Shown in pieces: positions 26,801 through 35,237 of a stretch of 64,000 nt of DNA; positions within the stretch are counted from its first letter, which is position 1; every line of letters begins with the position of its first letter. This stretch comes from Actinotalea lenta (GTDB lineage: Bacteria > Actinomycetota > Actinomycetes > Actinomycetales > Cellulomonadaceae), in contig NZ_JAUQYP010000001.1 in the NCBI RefSeq assembly GCF_030586465.1, positions 971,400-1,035,399 on the forward strand, in the 5' to 3' direction. Made by a program: the position numbers and the translations under genes. The notes beneath the pieces were generated by a model. The model ran no database searches. It was not told where the DNA came from and saw only the letters and a program-made list of their open reading frames with translations.

Positions 26801-27405
26801 TGGCGGCGGTGAGGACGAGGCGGCCGCTCCGGGCCGCGCTGGCCGCCGTGGTCGCCGTGGCGACCTTGGCGCTCGCGGCGTGCAGCGGCCAGGCACAGGG
26901 CTACGCCGCCGACGGCGAGAAGGCCGGCTACGTCTCCGGCGACAAGTCCGTGACCACGTGGGACCCCGGCCACCGGCCGGGCCCCATCGAGCTGACCGGC
27001 ACGTCGTTCGCGGGTGACCCGATCGACGTGGCGAGCTGGCGTGGGGACGTCGTGCTGGTCAACACCTGGTATGCGAACTGCCCGCCGTGCCGCGCCGAGG
27101 CGCCCGACCTGGCGGCCGTCGTCACGGAGTACGGACCCCAGGGCCTCAAGGCAGTCGGCATCAACACGAGGGACGAGGCGGGCACGGCCCAGGCCTTCGT
27201 GCGCACCTACGGGCTCACCTACCCGAGCATCCAGGACACCGACGGCTCGGCCATCGCGTCGCTGCAGGGCACCGTGCCGCTGCGCGCGGTGCCCACCACC
27301 GTGCTCCTGGACCGACAGGGGAGGGTCGCGGCCCGCATCCTCGGGATGGCCGACCCGAGCACCCTGCGGACCCTGGTCGCGGACCTGCTGGGCGAGTCGG
27401 GGTGA
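26800..27405 (+). CDS. ResA/TlpA-like thioredoxin lipoprotein
   Basis: 201 residues. A lipoprotein signal ends in LALAAC at about residue 28. The outside domain is a TlpA-type thioredoxin fold with active site WYANCPPCRAEAPD and the cis-proline in RAVPTTVLLD. It reduces apocytochrome c haem-binding cysteines before haem attachment, receiving electrons from CcdA, which is encoded next. The ATG overlaps the phosphatase stop, and the stop overlaps the ccdA GTG (GTGA). Confidence 0.93.
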   Translation: MAAVRTRRPLRAALAAVVAVATLALAACSGQAQGYAADGEKAGYVSGDKSVTTWDPGHRPGPIELTGTSFAGDPIDVASWRGDVVLVNTWYANCPPCRAEAPDLAAVVTEYGPQGLKAVGINTRDEAGTAQAFVRTYGLTYPSIQDTDGSAIASLQGTVPLRAVPTTVLLDRQGRVAARILGMADPSTLRTLVADLLGESG

Positions 27406-28247
27406 GCGGGATCGGGGTGCCGGCCGCCATGGCCGGGCTCGGCCTGGCAGCATCGGTGGGGGACACGGTGCAGGCCACCGTGCTCAGCGGGTCGATGCTG
27501 CTCGCCATCCCGCTCGCGGTGATCGCCGGTGTGGTGTCCTTCGCGTCGCCGTGCGTGCTCCCGCTGGTGCCTGGCTACCTGGGCTTCGTCAGCGGGATGG
27601 CCGGCGGGCTCGCGCCGGGGTCCGGGGCCACCGCTGCCGCGCCGCGGCGGACCGGTCTGGCCGCCGTCCGCCGGGGCCGCCTCCTGGTCGGGGTCGCGCT
27701 GTTCGTCGCCGGGTTCACGGTGGTGTTCGTGGTGCTCGGCGTGCTGGCGGGCTCGGTGGGCCAGGCACTGCTCAGTCACGCCGACGTGATCACCCGGGTG
27801 CTGGGCGTGGTCGTCGTGCTGATGGGGCTGGTGTTCGCGGGGTGGTTGCCGATCGGGCAGCGTGAGCGCCGCATCCACCTCGCCCCGACTGCGGGCCTGT
27901 GGGGTGCGCCGCTGCTGGGGCTGGTGTTCGGGCTGGGCTGGGTGCCGTGCATCGGGCCGACGCTGGTCGCGGTGTACACGCTGGCGCTGGACCAGGCGTC
28001 GGCCGGCCGCGGTGCGACGCTGTCCGTCGCGTACTGCCTGGGCCTGGGGCTGCCCTTCGTGCTCGTGGCGCTGTTCATGGAGCGCTCGCGCCGTGCGCTG
28101 GCGGTGCTGCGGGACCACAAGCTCGCGGTGATGCGGGTCGGTGGCGGACTGCTGGTCCTGGTGGGTCTCGCGCTGGTGACCGGGCTGTGGACGGCCCTGA
28201 CCGACGGTCTTCAGGGCCTTGTCGGCGGATTCGAGCCGGTGGTCTGA
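27402..28247 (+). CDS. ccdA: Cytochrome c biogenesis protein CcdA (thiol electron carrier)
   Basis: 281 residues with six or seven membrane segments. The two membrane-embedded cysteines are in SFASPCVLPLVPGYLGFVSG and GWVPCIGPTLVAVYTLA, both with the CcdA-type prolines. It moves electrons from cytoplasmic thioredoxin to ResA outside. GTG at 27402 overlaps the previous stop by four bases, and the stop is followed at once by resB (TGATG). Confidence 0.95.
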   Translation: MSGIGVPAAMAGLGLAASVGDTVQATVLSGSMLLAIPLAVIAGVVSFASPCVLPLVPGYLGFVSGMAGGLAPGSGATAAAPRRTGLAAVRRGRLLVGVALFVAGFTVVFVVLGVLAGSVGQALLSHADVITRVLGVVVVLMGLVFAGWLPIGQRERRIHLAPTAGLWGAPLLGLVFGLGWVPCIGPTLVAVYTLALDQASAGRGATLSVAYCLGLGLPFVLVALFMERSRRALAVLRDHKLAVMRVGGGLLVLVGLALVTGLWTALTDGLQGLVGGFEPVV

Positions 28248-29878
28248 TGGCGACGACTCCCGTGCTGCCGCGACTCGGGGTGCGCGGCGCCGCGCGCTGG
28301 GTGTGGCGGCAGCTCACCAGCATGCGCGTGGCGCTGATGCTCCTGATGCTGCTCGCCGTGGTGGCCGTGCCCGGCTCGATGCTGCCCCAGCGGCCGCAGA
28401 ACCCGGCCGCGGTCGCGCGGTACCTGAACGACAACCCGGGGCTGGGCCAGTGGCTGGACCGGTTCGGGTTCTTCGACGTCTACTCCTCCGTCTGGTTCTC
28501 CGCGGTCTACCTGCTGCTGTTCACGTCACTGGTCGGCTGCATCCTCCCGCGGCTGCTTGCGCACGCCCGCGCCTGGCGCGCCCGGCCGCCCCGCGCACCG
28601 CGCCGGTTCGACCGGTTCGAGGTGCACGACGGCCTGCTGACCGACGCCGAGCCGGAGGCGGTCCTCGCGGCGGCACGCGACACGCTCGCGGCGCACCACC
28701 GGTTCCGGGTGGACGTCGGCGACGAGCCCGCCACCGCCCGCAGCCCCGGAGCCCGCACCGTGGCGGCCGAGCGCGGCTACCTGCGTGAGACCGGCAACAT
28801 CCTGTTCCACCTCGCCCTGCTCGGCCTGCTCATCGCCGTCGCGACCGGCCAGCTCCTGCACTACCGGGGCCAGGCCCTGGTCATCCAGGGCCACGGGTTC
28901 GCCAACACGCCGGCCGCCTACGACACGTTCGAGGCGGGCTCTGCCGTCGACCCGACGTCCCTGGTGCCGTTCACGCTGCGCCTGGACCGTTTCACCGCGC
29001 GGTTCGACCGGTCCGGGCAGCCACGGTTCTTCGAGGCGGGGGTCACGCTGACCGAGCCCGGCGGCGCTCCCCAGGCCCGCACGATCCGGGTCAACCGGCC
29101 GCTCGACGCCGGGGGTGCGCACGTCTACCTCGCGGGGAACGGTTATGCGCCGCAGCTGACCGTCCGGGACGCCTCCGGCACGGTGGCCTTCTCCGGGGCC
29201 GTCCCGTTCCTGCCGCAGGACTCCTCGTACCGCTCGCGCGGCGTGGTGAAGGTGCCCGACGTGTCCACCGGTGACCAGATCGGCCTGGTGGGCTATCTGC
29301 TGCCGACGGCCGTGATCCAGGGCGACTCCGCCTACTCGGCCTTCCCGCAGCCGGGCAACCCGATGCTGGTGCTCCAGGTGTGGCACGGTGAGCTGGGGCT
29401 GGACTCGGGCATCCCGCAGAACGTCTACCAGCTCGACACCGCGCGGATGACGCAGGCGACCGAGTCGGACGGGTCGCCCGCGACGGTCGTCCTCGCGCTC
29501 GGTGACACGGTCGAGCTGCCCGACGGGCTCGGTACGCTCAGCTTCGACGCGTTGCCCCGCTACGTGGCGCTCGACCTGCGCTACGACCCGGCGCTGGCGT
29601 GGATCCTCGGGTTCGCGGTCACGGCCCTGGTGGGCCTCGCGCTGTCGCTCTTCGTGCCGCGGCGCAGGGTCTGGCTGCGGGTGACGAGCCAGGACGGACG
29701 CGCGGCGGTGACCGTCGCCGCGTTGGCGCGCTCGGAGGACGTCGGGCTCGCCGGTGAGGTCGAGGCCGTGCTCGACGCGGTCAAGGAGCTGGGGCCGTGG
29801 CAGGTTCTCGACGGGCCGGATCGGCCCGCATCGGTCAGACTGTCCGACGCCGCTGATGCCACGGGAGGACATGCATGA
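28247..29878 (+). CDS. resB: Cytochrome c biogenesis protein ResB (Ccs1)
   Basis: 543 residues. Three N-terminal membrane segments (about 28-48, 84-104, 178-198; MRVALMLLMLLAVVAV, VWFSAVYLLLFTSLVGCI, NILFHLALLGLLIAVATG), a large outside domain of about 300 residues and a last membrane segment near residue 450 (WILGFAVTALVGLALSLF). With CcsB it forms the System II haem export and ligation complex. Coupled to ccdA in front and to ccsB behind (ATGA). Confidence 0.95.
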   Translation: MATTPVLPRLGVRGAARWVWRQLTSMRVALMLLMLLAVVAVPGSMLPQRPQNPAAVARYLNDNPGLGQWLDRFGFFDVYSSVWFSAVYLLLFTSLVGCILPRLLAHARAWRARPPRAPRRFDRFEVHDGLLTDAEPEAVLAAARDTLAAHHRFRVDVGDEPATARSPGARTVAAERGYLRETGNILFHLALLGLLIAVATGQLLHYRGQALVIQGHGFANTPAAYDTFEAGSAVDPTSLVPFTLRLDRFTARFDRSGQPRFFEAGVTLTEPGGAPQARTIRVNRPLDAGGAHVYLAGNGYAPQLTVRDASGTVAFSGAVPFLPQDSSYRSRGVVKVPDVSTGDQIGLVGYLLPTAVIQGDSAYSAFPQPGNPMLVLQVWHGELGLDSGIPQNVYQLDTARMTQATESDGSPATVVLALGDTVELPDGLGTLSFDALPRYVALDLRYDPALAWILGFAVTALVGLALSLFVPRRRVWLRVTSQDGRAAVTVAALARSEDVGLAGEVEAVLDAVKELGPWQVLDGPDRPASVRLSDAADATGGHA

Positions 29879-30957
29879 ACGTCGCTGAGCTCAGCACGGT
29901 GGTGGTGTGGGGTGCGACGACGGCGTACGCGCTCGCCTTCGGGGCGTTCGCGGTCGACCTGGCACGCCGTGCGGAGGTGAGCACCGCGCGTCGCACCGAT
30001 CACGAGACGCCGCGTGCCGAGCCGGCGCGACGCGCGCTGGCGGGTGTCCCCGCGGGCTCGGTCGCCGACCCGTCCGGTGGTGCGTCGAGCACCACGCGGC
30101 CGGTCGACGACGACGGGCCGCGGGCCGTCGACGACGAGGCGCAGCCCGAGGCCTTGGGCACCGACGAGCCCGCGCCGGAGTACCGACCGGGCCGGGCGCT
30201 GGGCATCGCGATGTCGGTGATGACGCTGGGCCTGCTGCTGGAGGCGGTCGGCATCGTGCTGCGCGGCGTCGCCGCGCACCGGGTGCCTTGGGCGAACATG
30301 TACGAGTTCACGGTGGTGGGCACGTTCGTGGCAGTCCTGACGTTCCGCCTGCTGACGTTGCGCCGGGACGTGCGCTTCCTGGGCACCTTGGTGCTCGGCC
30401 TGTCGGTGGTGGCGCTGGGGCTGGGCCTGACGGCGTTCTACACCCCGGCCGGGGGTGTGGAGCCGGCGCTGCAGAGCTATTGGCTGGTCATCCACGTGAC
30501 GATCGCGGTGATCGCCTCGGGCATGTTCACCGTCGGTGTCAGCGCCAGTGCCCTGCAGCTGGCCAAGGCCGCGTGGGAGAACGGCTCACCGTTGCTGGCC
30601 CACCGGCGGTTCAACGTCCTGGGCCAGCTGCCCAGCGTGCGCGCGCTGGAGGGTCTGGCCTTCCGGATCAACGCCGTCGGGTTCGTGCTGTGGACGTTCA
30701 CCGTGATGGCGGGGGCGGTGTGGGCCGAGCACGCCTGGTCGCGGTTCTGGGGGTGGGACCCCAAGGAGGTCTGGAGCTTCATCGTGTGGGTGGTCTACGC
30801 GGCCTACCTGCACGCTCGCACGACGCGCGGGTGGTCTCCCAAGGCGATCGCATGGTTCTCCATCGCCGGCTTCGCGGTCCTGATCTTCAACTTCACCGCG
30901 GTGAACCTTCTGATGCACGGCAAGCACTCGTACTCGGGCCTGGACCTGGGCAAGTGA
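29875..30957 (+). CDS. ccsB: Cytochrome c biogenesis protein CcsB (ResC)
   Basis: 360 residues, a multi-spanning System II haem-handling protein. The tryptophan-rich WWD-type motif (WGWDPKEVWSFIVWVVY) and flanking histidines (VIHVTIAV, AEHAWSRF, LMHGKHS) bind haem on the outer face. After the first membrane segment there is a charged, low-complexity insert (about residues 33-100, rich in Ala, Arg, Asp and Glu) not expected in most CcsB proteins. It ends the operon; the stop is followed by a weak 5-base hairpin at 31001-31015. Confidence 0.95.
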   Translation: MNVAELSTVVVWGATTAYALAFGAFAVDLARRAEVSTARRTDHETPRAEPARRALAGVPAGSVADPSGGASSTTRPVDDDGPRAVDDEAQPEALGTDEPAPEYRPGRALGIAMSVMTLGLLLEAVGIVLRGVAAHRVPWANMYEFTVVGTFVAVLTFRLLTLRRDVRFLGTLVLGLSVVALGLGLTAFYTPAGGVEPALQSYWLVIHVTIAVIASGMFTVGVSASALQLAKAAWENGSPLLAHRRFNVLGQLPSVRALEGLAFRINAVGFVLWTFTVMAGAVWAEHAWSRFWGWDPKEVWSFIVWVVYAAYLHARTTRGWSPKAIAWFSIAGFAVLIFNFTAVNLLMHGKHSYSGLDLGK

Positions 30958-31087
30958 TCGCACCCGGCGGTCAATAACCCGGCGACAGCCGTCACAATTC
31001 ACCCGTCCGGCGGGTCATGCCCGGCTCGGCGCGTGCCGACACCTCTGGCGGGGGTACGGAGGTGCCGGCCCCCGCAGGGAGGCCCGC

Positions 31088-32284
31088 TTGTCGACGTACG
31101 CCGAGGAGCAGGTGCGCGGGCTGCTGCGCACGGCGAAGCGGGCCCTCGGCCTCTCGGTCACGTTCCTGACCCGGATGGACGGCGTCACGCAGACGCTCGA
31201 GCAGGTGGACTCCACCATCCCGCTCCTCTTCCCGCAGGGCGCGCGGCTCACCCAGGACACGACCTTCTGCCAGGCGATCCTCGACGGCCGGCTGCCCGCC
31301 GTGATCCCTGACGTGCGCCGCTTCCCCGAGGCGATGGAGCTCCCGGCGGCCCGCTTCCCCCGTCTGCGGTCCTACGTCTCGGCGCCGGTGCGCCTGTCCG
31401 ACGGCTCGCTGTACGGAACCTTCTGCGCTGCCGGCCTCACCTCGGACCCGGGCCTGACGGAGCGAGACCGCGCCATGATGGAGGTGCTGGCCCAGGCCGC
31501 GGCCGCGATCATCGAGCCCGGTGCGCTGGAGGCCCGTCGCCGTGCCGACATCGAGGCCCGTCTCGGCCCGGTCGCCCGGGGGGCGGGCCCCAGGGTCGTC
31601 CTGCAACCCATCGTCGACCTGCGCTCCGGGCGCAGGGTGGGTGCCGAGGCGCTGGCCCGGTTCCCCGCGGAGTGGGGCATGGCACCGGACGTCGTCTTCG
31701 CGCAGGCGCACGAGGTGGGCCTGGGCGACCGGCTCGAGCTGCTCGCCCTCGAACGCGCGGCCGAGCACCTGGAGGCCGTGGGCGGCTACGTCGCGATGAA
31801 CGTCTCGCCCGGCACCCTCCTCACCGGGCAGTGCGCCGCCCTCCTGGACCGCCTGCCGTCGCACCGGGTGCTGCTCGAGCTCTCCGAGCACGACCCGGTC
31901 GAGGACTACGACGCGCTCGCGGCCGCACTCGAGCGGCCGCGGCGGGCCGGGATGCGGCTCGCGGTGGATGACGCGGGGGCGGGCTTCAGCTCGCTGCGGC
32001 ACATCGTGGCGACCCGTCCGGACGTCATCAAGCTGGACCGGTCGATCGTGGACGGCCTTGCCACGGACCCGGTGCTGGCCACGCTGGTGGGTGCGGTGGT
32101 CACCTTCGCCCGCGGGAGTGGCGCCGCCGTGGTCGCCGAGGGCATCGAGACCGCGGCGGACGCACGGGCGTGCCGGAACCTGGGTGTGGACATGGGGCAG
32201 GGCTGGCACTTCGGCAGGCCGGGCCCGCCGGAGGCGTTGGCGCCGGTGGGGGAAGTGACGCCGCAGGTGTCGCCCGGCGGGTGA
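31088..32284 (+). CDS. GAF-EAL protein, probable c-di-GMP phosphodiesterase
   Basis: 398 residues. Residues 1-145 form a GAF-like sensor (TFCQAILDGRLPAVIPDVR, YVSAPVRLSDGSLYGTFC); residues 165-385 form an EAL domain. The catalytic set looks complete: GAEALARF, MNVSPGTLL, LELSEH, AVDDAGAGFSSL, VIKLDRSIV, VVAEGIET and GQGWHFGRP. There is no GGDEF domain, so it should only degrade c-di-GMP. The start is TTG at 31088, chosen because GGGAGG lies 6 bases upstream. It stands alone after the ccs operon. The signal read by GAF is unknown. Confidence 0.92.
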   Translation: MSTYAEEQVRGLLRTAKRALGLSVTFLTRMDGVTQTLEQVDSTIPLLFPQGARLTQDTTFCQAILDGRLPAVIPDVRRFPEAMELPAARFPRLRSYVSAPVRLSDGSLYGTFCAAGLTSDPGLTERDRAMMEVLAQAAAAIIEPGALEARRRADIEARLGPVARGAGPRVVLQPIVDLRSGRRVGAEALARFPAEWGMAPDVVFAQAHEVGLGDRLELLALERAAEHLEAVGGYVAMNVSPGTLLTGQCAALLDRLPSHRVLLELSEHDPVEDYDALAAALERPRRAGMRLAVDDAGAGFSSLRHIVATRPDVIKLDRSIVDGLATDPVLATLVGAVVTFARGSGAAVVAEGIETAADARACRNLGVDMGQGWHFGRPGPPEALAPVGEVTPQVSPGG

Positions 32285-32299
32285 GCAGTGCTGTCTCGG

Positions 32300-32313
32300 G
32301 GGTCGAAGGGCCC
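32300..32313. promoter_or_regulatory. DosR-like palindrome upstream of the DUF1918-DUF1876 gene
   Basis: GGGTC-GAAG-GGCCC fits the geometry GGGnC-4-GnCCC of DosR/DevR hypoxia boxes and lies about 65 bases before the gene. A site with equal geometry, GGGGC-GTGA-GCCCC, precedes the second flavodoxin (35057). In GC-rich DNA such matches can be chance. Confidence 0.35.
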
Positions 32314-32379
32314 TTGTCGCATCGGCCCGTCGTCGTCGCATGATGATCCCATCGAACTCCCCGTGAGGAGATGACGGCG

Positions 32380-32862
32380 ATGAAGGCGTCGGAGGGTGAC
32401 CGACTGGTCCTGGCATCGAGCGTGGTCGACGGCGCGGTGCGCGACGGCACGATCGTCGCGGTCCGTGGTCCCGACGGCTCACCGCCCTACATGGTCCGGT
32501 GGTTCGACACCGGTGAGGAGTCGATGGTCTTCCCCGGGCCGGACGCTCACGTCGAGCACGGTGGGGGCGCGCACCACGGGCACGGTGGTGGGACCGCGAC
32601 CGCGGCCACCTGGCGGGTCCAGGTGACGCTCAGCCACGAGGGCCCGCAGACCACGGCCCAGGCCGTGCTCGTGGCCGGCCAGCCCGACCACCTCGACGCG
32701 GTCGGCCGGGCGAGGCGCAACCCCGAGGACGAGCCGGACGTGATCATCGGTGACGAGGTGGCCGTGGCCCGCGCGCTGCGCCGGCTCGCCGACCGGCTGA
32801 TCGACTCTGCCGAGGACGAGATCGGCGAGCACACCGGGCACAGCGCGCACGTGCACAGCTGA
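32380..32862 (+). CDS. DUF1918-DUF1876 two-domain stress protein
   Basis: 160 residues. Residues 1-55 are a DUF1918 SH3-like domain (MKASEGDRLV, YMVRWFDTGEESMVFPG); after a Gly/His linker (HGGGAHHGHGGG) residues 73-150 are a DUF1876 dsRBD-like domain (WRVQVTLSHEGPQTTAQAVL, then ARRNPEDEPD, ALRRLADRL). In mycobacteria separate DUF1876 proteins such as Rv1738 are strongly induced in hypoxia. ATG at 32380 gives the usual DUF1918 start with GAGGAG 9 bases ahead; ATG at 32371 touches that site. The histidine-rich linker and tail (HTGHSAHVHS) might bind metal. It is monocistronic. Confidence 0.88.
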   Translation: MKASEGDRLVLASSVVDGAVRDGTIVAVRGPDGSPPYMVRWFDTGEESMVFPGPDAHVEHGGGAHHGHGGGTATAATWRVQVTLSHEGPQTTAQAVLVAGQPDHLDAVGRARRNPEDEPDVIIGDEVAVARALRRLADRLIDSAEDEIGEHTGHSAHVHS

Positions 32863-32913
32863 CCCGCCGGTCGCACGCAGCGGTCCGGGGCGCCCGACCG
32901 TACGGTGTCCGGC

Positions 32914-33858
32914 ATGGCTGATCGCCGTCCGCTGCTGCTGCTGGACTCCGCCTCCATGTACGTCCGCGCCTTCTACGGCGTGCCGGACTCGGTGCGGTCA
33001 CCTCGGGGCGAACCCGTCAACGCCGTGCGCGGCTTCCTGGACGCCGTCAGCCGGCTCGTGGCCGCACGGCGGCCCGCCCGGATGGTGGCGTGCTGGGACG
33101 AGGCGTGGCGCCCCCGCTTCCGGGTCGCGGCCATCCCCTCCTACAAGGAGCACCGGCTCGCGGCCGACCGCGAGTCCGAGGACATGCCGGCAGAGCTCAC
33201 CGCCCAGGTCCCGGTGATCGTCGACGTCCTCGCCGCCTTCGGCATCCCGCGGGTGGGCGCACCGGACGCCGAGGCGGACGACGTGATCGGCACGTTGGCG
33301 ACACGTGAGAGGGGCCGGCCGGACGACGTCCGGCTGGCGGTGGAGATCATGACCGGGGATCGTGACCTGTTCCAGCTGGTCGACGACGCCGGGCCGGTGC
33401 GGGTGCTCTACCCCGTGCGTGGCGGTGGGGGTCCACAGGTGGTCGACCAGGGGCACCTCGAGTCGGCCTACGGCGTGCCGACCGGGGACGCCTACGCAGA
33501 CATGGCGACGCTGCGAGGTGACCCGAGCGACGGCCTACCGGGGGTCACCGGCGTCGGGGAGAAGACCGCCGCAGCGCTGATCCGGCGGTACGGCTCGTTG
33601 GAGGGACTTCTCGCCGCGCTGGCCGGAGGCGACCCGGGCCTCACCGCGACGCAGGTGCGCCGGTTGACCGCGGCGGCGGACTACCTCGCGGCGGCGCCCG
33701 GCGTGGTCCGGGTCCGCCGCGACCTTCGCGTGGGGGACGTCGCCGACCTCCTCCCGCGGACGCCCGCGCACCCCGACCGGCTCGTCGCGCTCGCGGAGCG
33801 GTGGGGTCTGGAGGGATCGGCCGCGCGCCTGGTGCAGGCGCTCGCCGACGCTGACTGA
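32914..33858 (+). CDS. 5'-3' exonuclease (PolA N-terminal-like FEN enzyme)
   Basis: 314 residues, a stand-alone flap endonuclease domain like the 5' nuclease of DNA polymerase I. Metal-site acidic residues are in LLLLDSASM, ACWDEAW, DAEADDVIGTLA and MTGDRDLFQLVDD; the helix-hairpin-helix is GDPSDGLPGVTGVGEKTAAAL. Probably removes RNA primers or flaps. ATG at 32914 lies 7 bases after TACGGT (32901-32906), so a leaderless start is likely; the GTG at 32905 is inside that box. It converges on the flavodoxin gene. Confidence 0.94.
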   Translation: MADRRPLLLLDSASMYVRAFYGVPDSVRSPRGEPVNAVRGFLDAVSRLVAARRPARMVACWDEAWRPRFRVAAIPSYKEHRLAADRESEDMPAELTAQVPVIVDVLAAFGIPRVGAPDAEADDVIGTLATRERGRPDDVRLAVEIMTGDRDLFQLVDDAGPVRVLYPVRGGGGPQVVDQGHLESAYGVPTGDAYADMATLRGDPSDGLPGVTGVGEKTAAALIRRYGSLEGLLAALAGGDPGLTATQVRRLTAAADYLAAAPGVVRVRRDLRVGDVADLLPRTPAHPDRLVALAERWGLEGSAARLVQALADAD

Positions 33859-33919
33859 CGCCGCTCCCTCGTGCGTGCCGGACGTCCCGCCGACTGCCCT
33901 CAGGTGCGCCGACGTGCCC

Positions 33920-34438
33920 TCAGGTGAGCGTGAGCGCGAGCTTGGCGCCCCACTCCCGGGCCTTGTCCACCTGGCCGTCCAGCAGACCCCCGGTGACGCC
34001 CGCGACCATGAAGGACGTAGGCGGAGAGACCATGCTGGCGCCCAGCCGCGACAACCACTTGTCGATGCCCTTGGCGGCGGCCCCGCCCGCGAGCCGCATC
34101 GTGCCGACCCGGGTGTCGAACGCCGCGGCCGAGATCGCGCCGGGCAGCCGTACGTTGTTCAGCCACTCGCGCACGCCGCCGCTGGTCGAGACCACCGCCC
34201 CGTGCCTGCGCACGGCCTCCGCCCGGGTGCTCGGCCGGCTCATGCCGAACGTGTGGGTCGGCCCTCCGACGACGAGCAGGTCCACGTCGTGCGTGACGAC
34301 GTCACCGCCGGGCTCGGCCATCAACGTCCCCACCTCGACCACGCGCACGGTCCCGCGCTGAGCGAGCGCGTCGCCGATCGCCTCGGCGATCGTCCGCGTG
34401 CTGCCGAACATCGACTCGTAGACCACCAGCGCCCGCAT
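33920..34438 (-). CDS. Flavodoxin-domain protein (first paralogue)
   Basis: 172 residues. The FMN phosphate loop is VVYESMFGSTRTIAEAIGDAL at the very N-terminus; the second loop is VVGGPTHTFGMSRPSTR; the third is AFDTRV. It resembles the flavodoxin/HemG-type proteins of actinobacteria. It probably carries electrons on FMN in the cytoplasm; partner unknown. A near copy is encoded just upstream on the same strand. An inverted repeat GGGACCT/AGGTCCC (34467-34473, 34481-34487) lies about 30 bases before the ATG. Its stop overlaps one copy of a 12-base direct repeat TGCCCTCAGGTG (also at 33894). Confidence 0.9.
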   Translation of the reverse strand: MRALVVYESMFGSTRTIAEAIGDALAQRGTVRVVEVGTLMAEPGGDVVTHDVDLLVVGGPTHTFGMSRPSTRAEAVRRHGAVVSTSGGVREWLNNVRLPGAISAAAFDTRVGTMRLAGGAAAKGIDKWLSRLGASMVSPPTSFMVAGVTGGLLDGQVDKAREWGAKLALTLT

Positions 34439-34466
34439 GGACCCACCCTGCCAGGTGGGCGGCTCG

Positions 34467-34487
34467 GGGACCTGCGGCTCAGGTCCC
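34467..34487. promoter_or_regulatory. Inverted repeat between the two flavodoxin genes
   Basis: GGGACCT and AGGTCCC are perfect 7-base arms around GCGGCTC. It could be the terminator of the upstream flavodoxin gene or an operator of the downstream one. The GGGAC/GTCCC ends recall DosR half-sites, though the spacing is 7 bases too long. Confidence 0.45.
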
Positions 34488-34514
34488 GGAGCCGCAGGCA
34501 TGCCGCGTCCGAGG

Positions 34515-35027
34515 TCACCCGCGCGTCGCCAGGCGTCCGGCCCAGGCCCCCGCCCGGTCGAGCTCACCGTCCACGAGGCCGCCGGACTTCCCCTGGACGT
34601 GGAACGAGGTCGGTTCGACCAGGAGCGTGCCCCCGAGCTTGCGCAGCCGTTTGCCGATCGCCTTGCTCGCGGCGCCGGGCAGGGCGGGCGTCGCCACCTT
34701 GGTGTCGAAGGCCGCGCAGGCGAGCCCGTGCGGTAGCCGGACCTCCTCGAGCCACTCGCGCACCCCGATGGAGGACGACAGGACCGGCACTCCCTCCTGA
34801 CGGGCATCCTGGCGGGTGCCCGGTCGCGACATCCCGAAGGCGTGCGTCGGCCCCCCGACCACCAGCAGGTCGACGTCCTCGGTGACGAGGCCGCCGTCGG
34901 GCTCCTGCGCCAGGGCACCCACCTCGGTCACCCGGACCGGGCCGTGCTCGCCGAGGGCGGCTCCGATCGCCTCCGCGACCGCCTTGGTGGCTCCGTACAT
35001 GGACTCGTACACCACGAGTGCCGTCAT
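34515..35027 (-). CDS. Flavodoxin-domain protein (second paralogue)
   Basis: 170 residues, clearly a paralogue of the protein at 33920: VVYESMYGATKAVAEAIGAAL, VVGGPTHAFGMSRPGTR and AFDTKVATPALPGAASKAIG align motif by motif. The loops that hold FMN are conserved in both, so both are probably functional. ATG at 35027; the palindrome GGGGC-GTGA-GCCCC lies 30 bases upstream. A 76-base gap with an inverted repeat separates it from the first paralogue. Function beyond electron transfer is unknown. Confidence 0.9.
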   Translation of the reverse strand: MTALVVYESMYGATKAVAEAIGAALGEHGPVRVTEVGALAQEPDGGLVTEDVDLLVVGGPTHAFGMSRPGTRQDARQEGVPVLSSSIGVREWLEEVRLPHGLACAAFDTKVATPALPGAASKAIGKRLRKLGGTLLVEPTSFHVQGKSGGLVDGELDRAGAWAGRLATRG

Positions 35028-35056
35028 GGTCCTCAGCGTCGTCCTCCGTGGGGGTC

Positions 35057-35070
35057 GGGGCGTGAGCCCC
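35057..35070. promoter_or_regulatory. DosR-like palindrome upstream of the second flavodoxin gene
   Basis: GGGGC-GTGA-GCCCC is a perfect palindrome in its arms with the same 14-base layout as the site at 32300. It lies 30 bases before the flavodoxin ATG on the minus strand. Confidence 0.35.
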
Positions 35071-35237
35071 AAGTCCCGGGGACGGCGTCCGCGGGAGGGG
35101 CGTGTGGTCAAGATCGGGTGGGCCCGGCGGTAGGTTGAGGGCACGAAGGCGCGCGAGGGCTGCGCCGGAGGTGTACCGCTTCTCACCTGCCACCCGGGTT
35201 TCAGCCGTGTGGCGCAGCGTCCGGCTGGAGACTGACG

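Noticed and set aside
30989-31002. A Rex-type half-site (TCACAA) after ccsB
   Set aside because: Only one half of the palindrome is present and it lies downstream of the operon, not at a promoter.
33894-33925. Direct repeat TGCCCTCAGGTG x2 as an attachment site
   Set aside because: The copies are only 20 bases apart at the end of a flavodoxin gene, with no mobile genes; probably a small local duplication.
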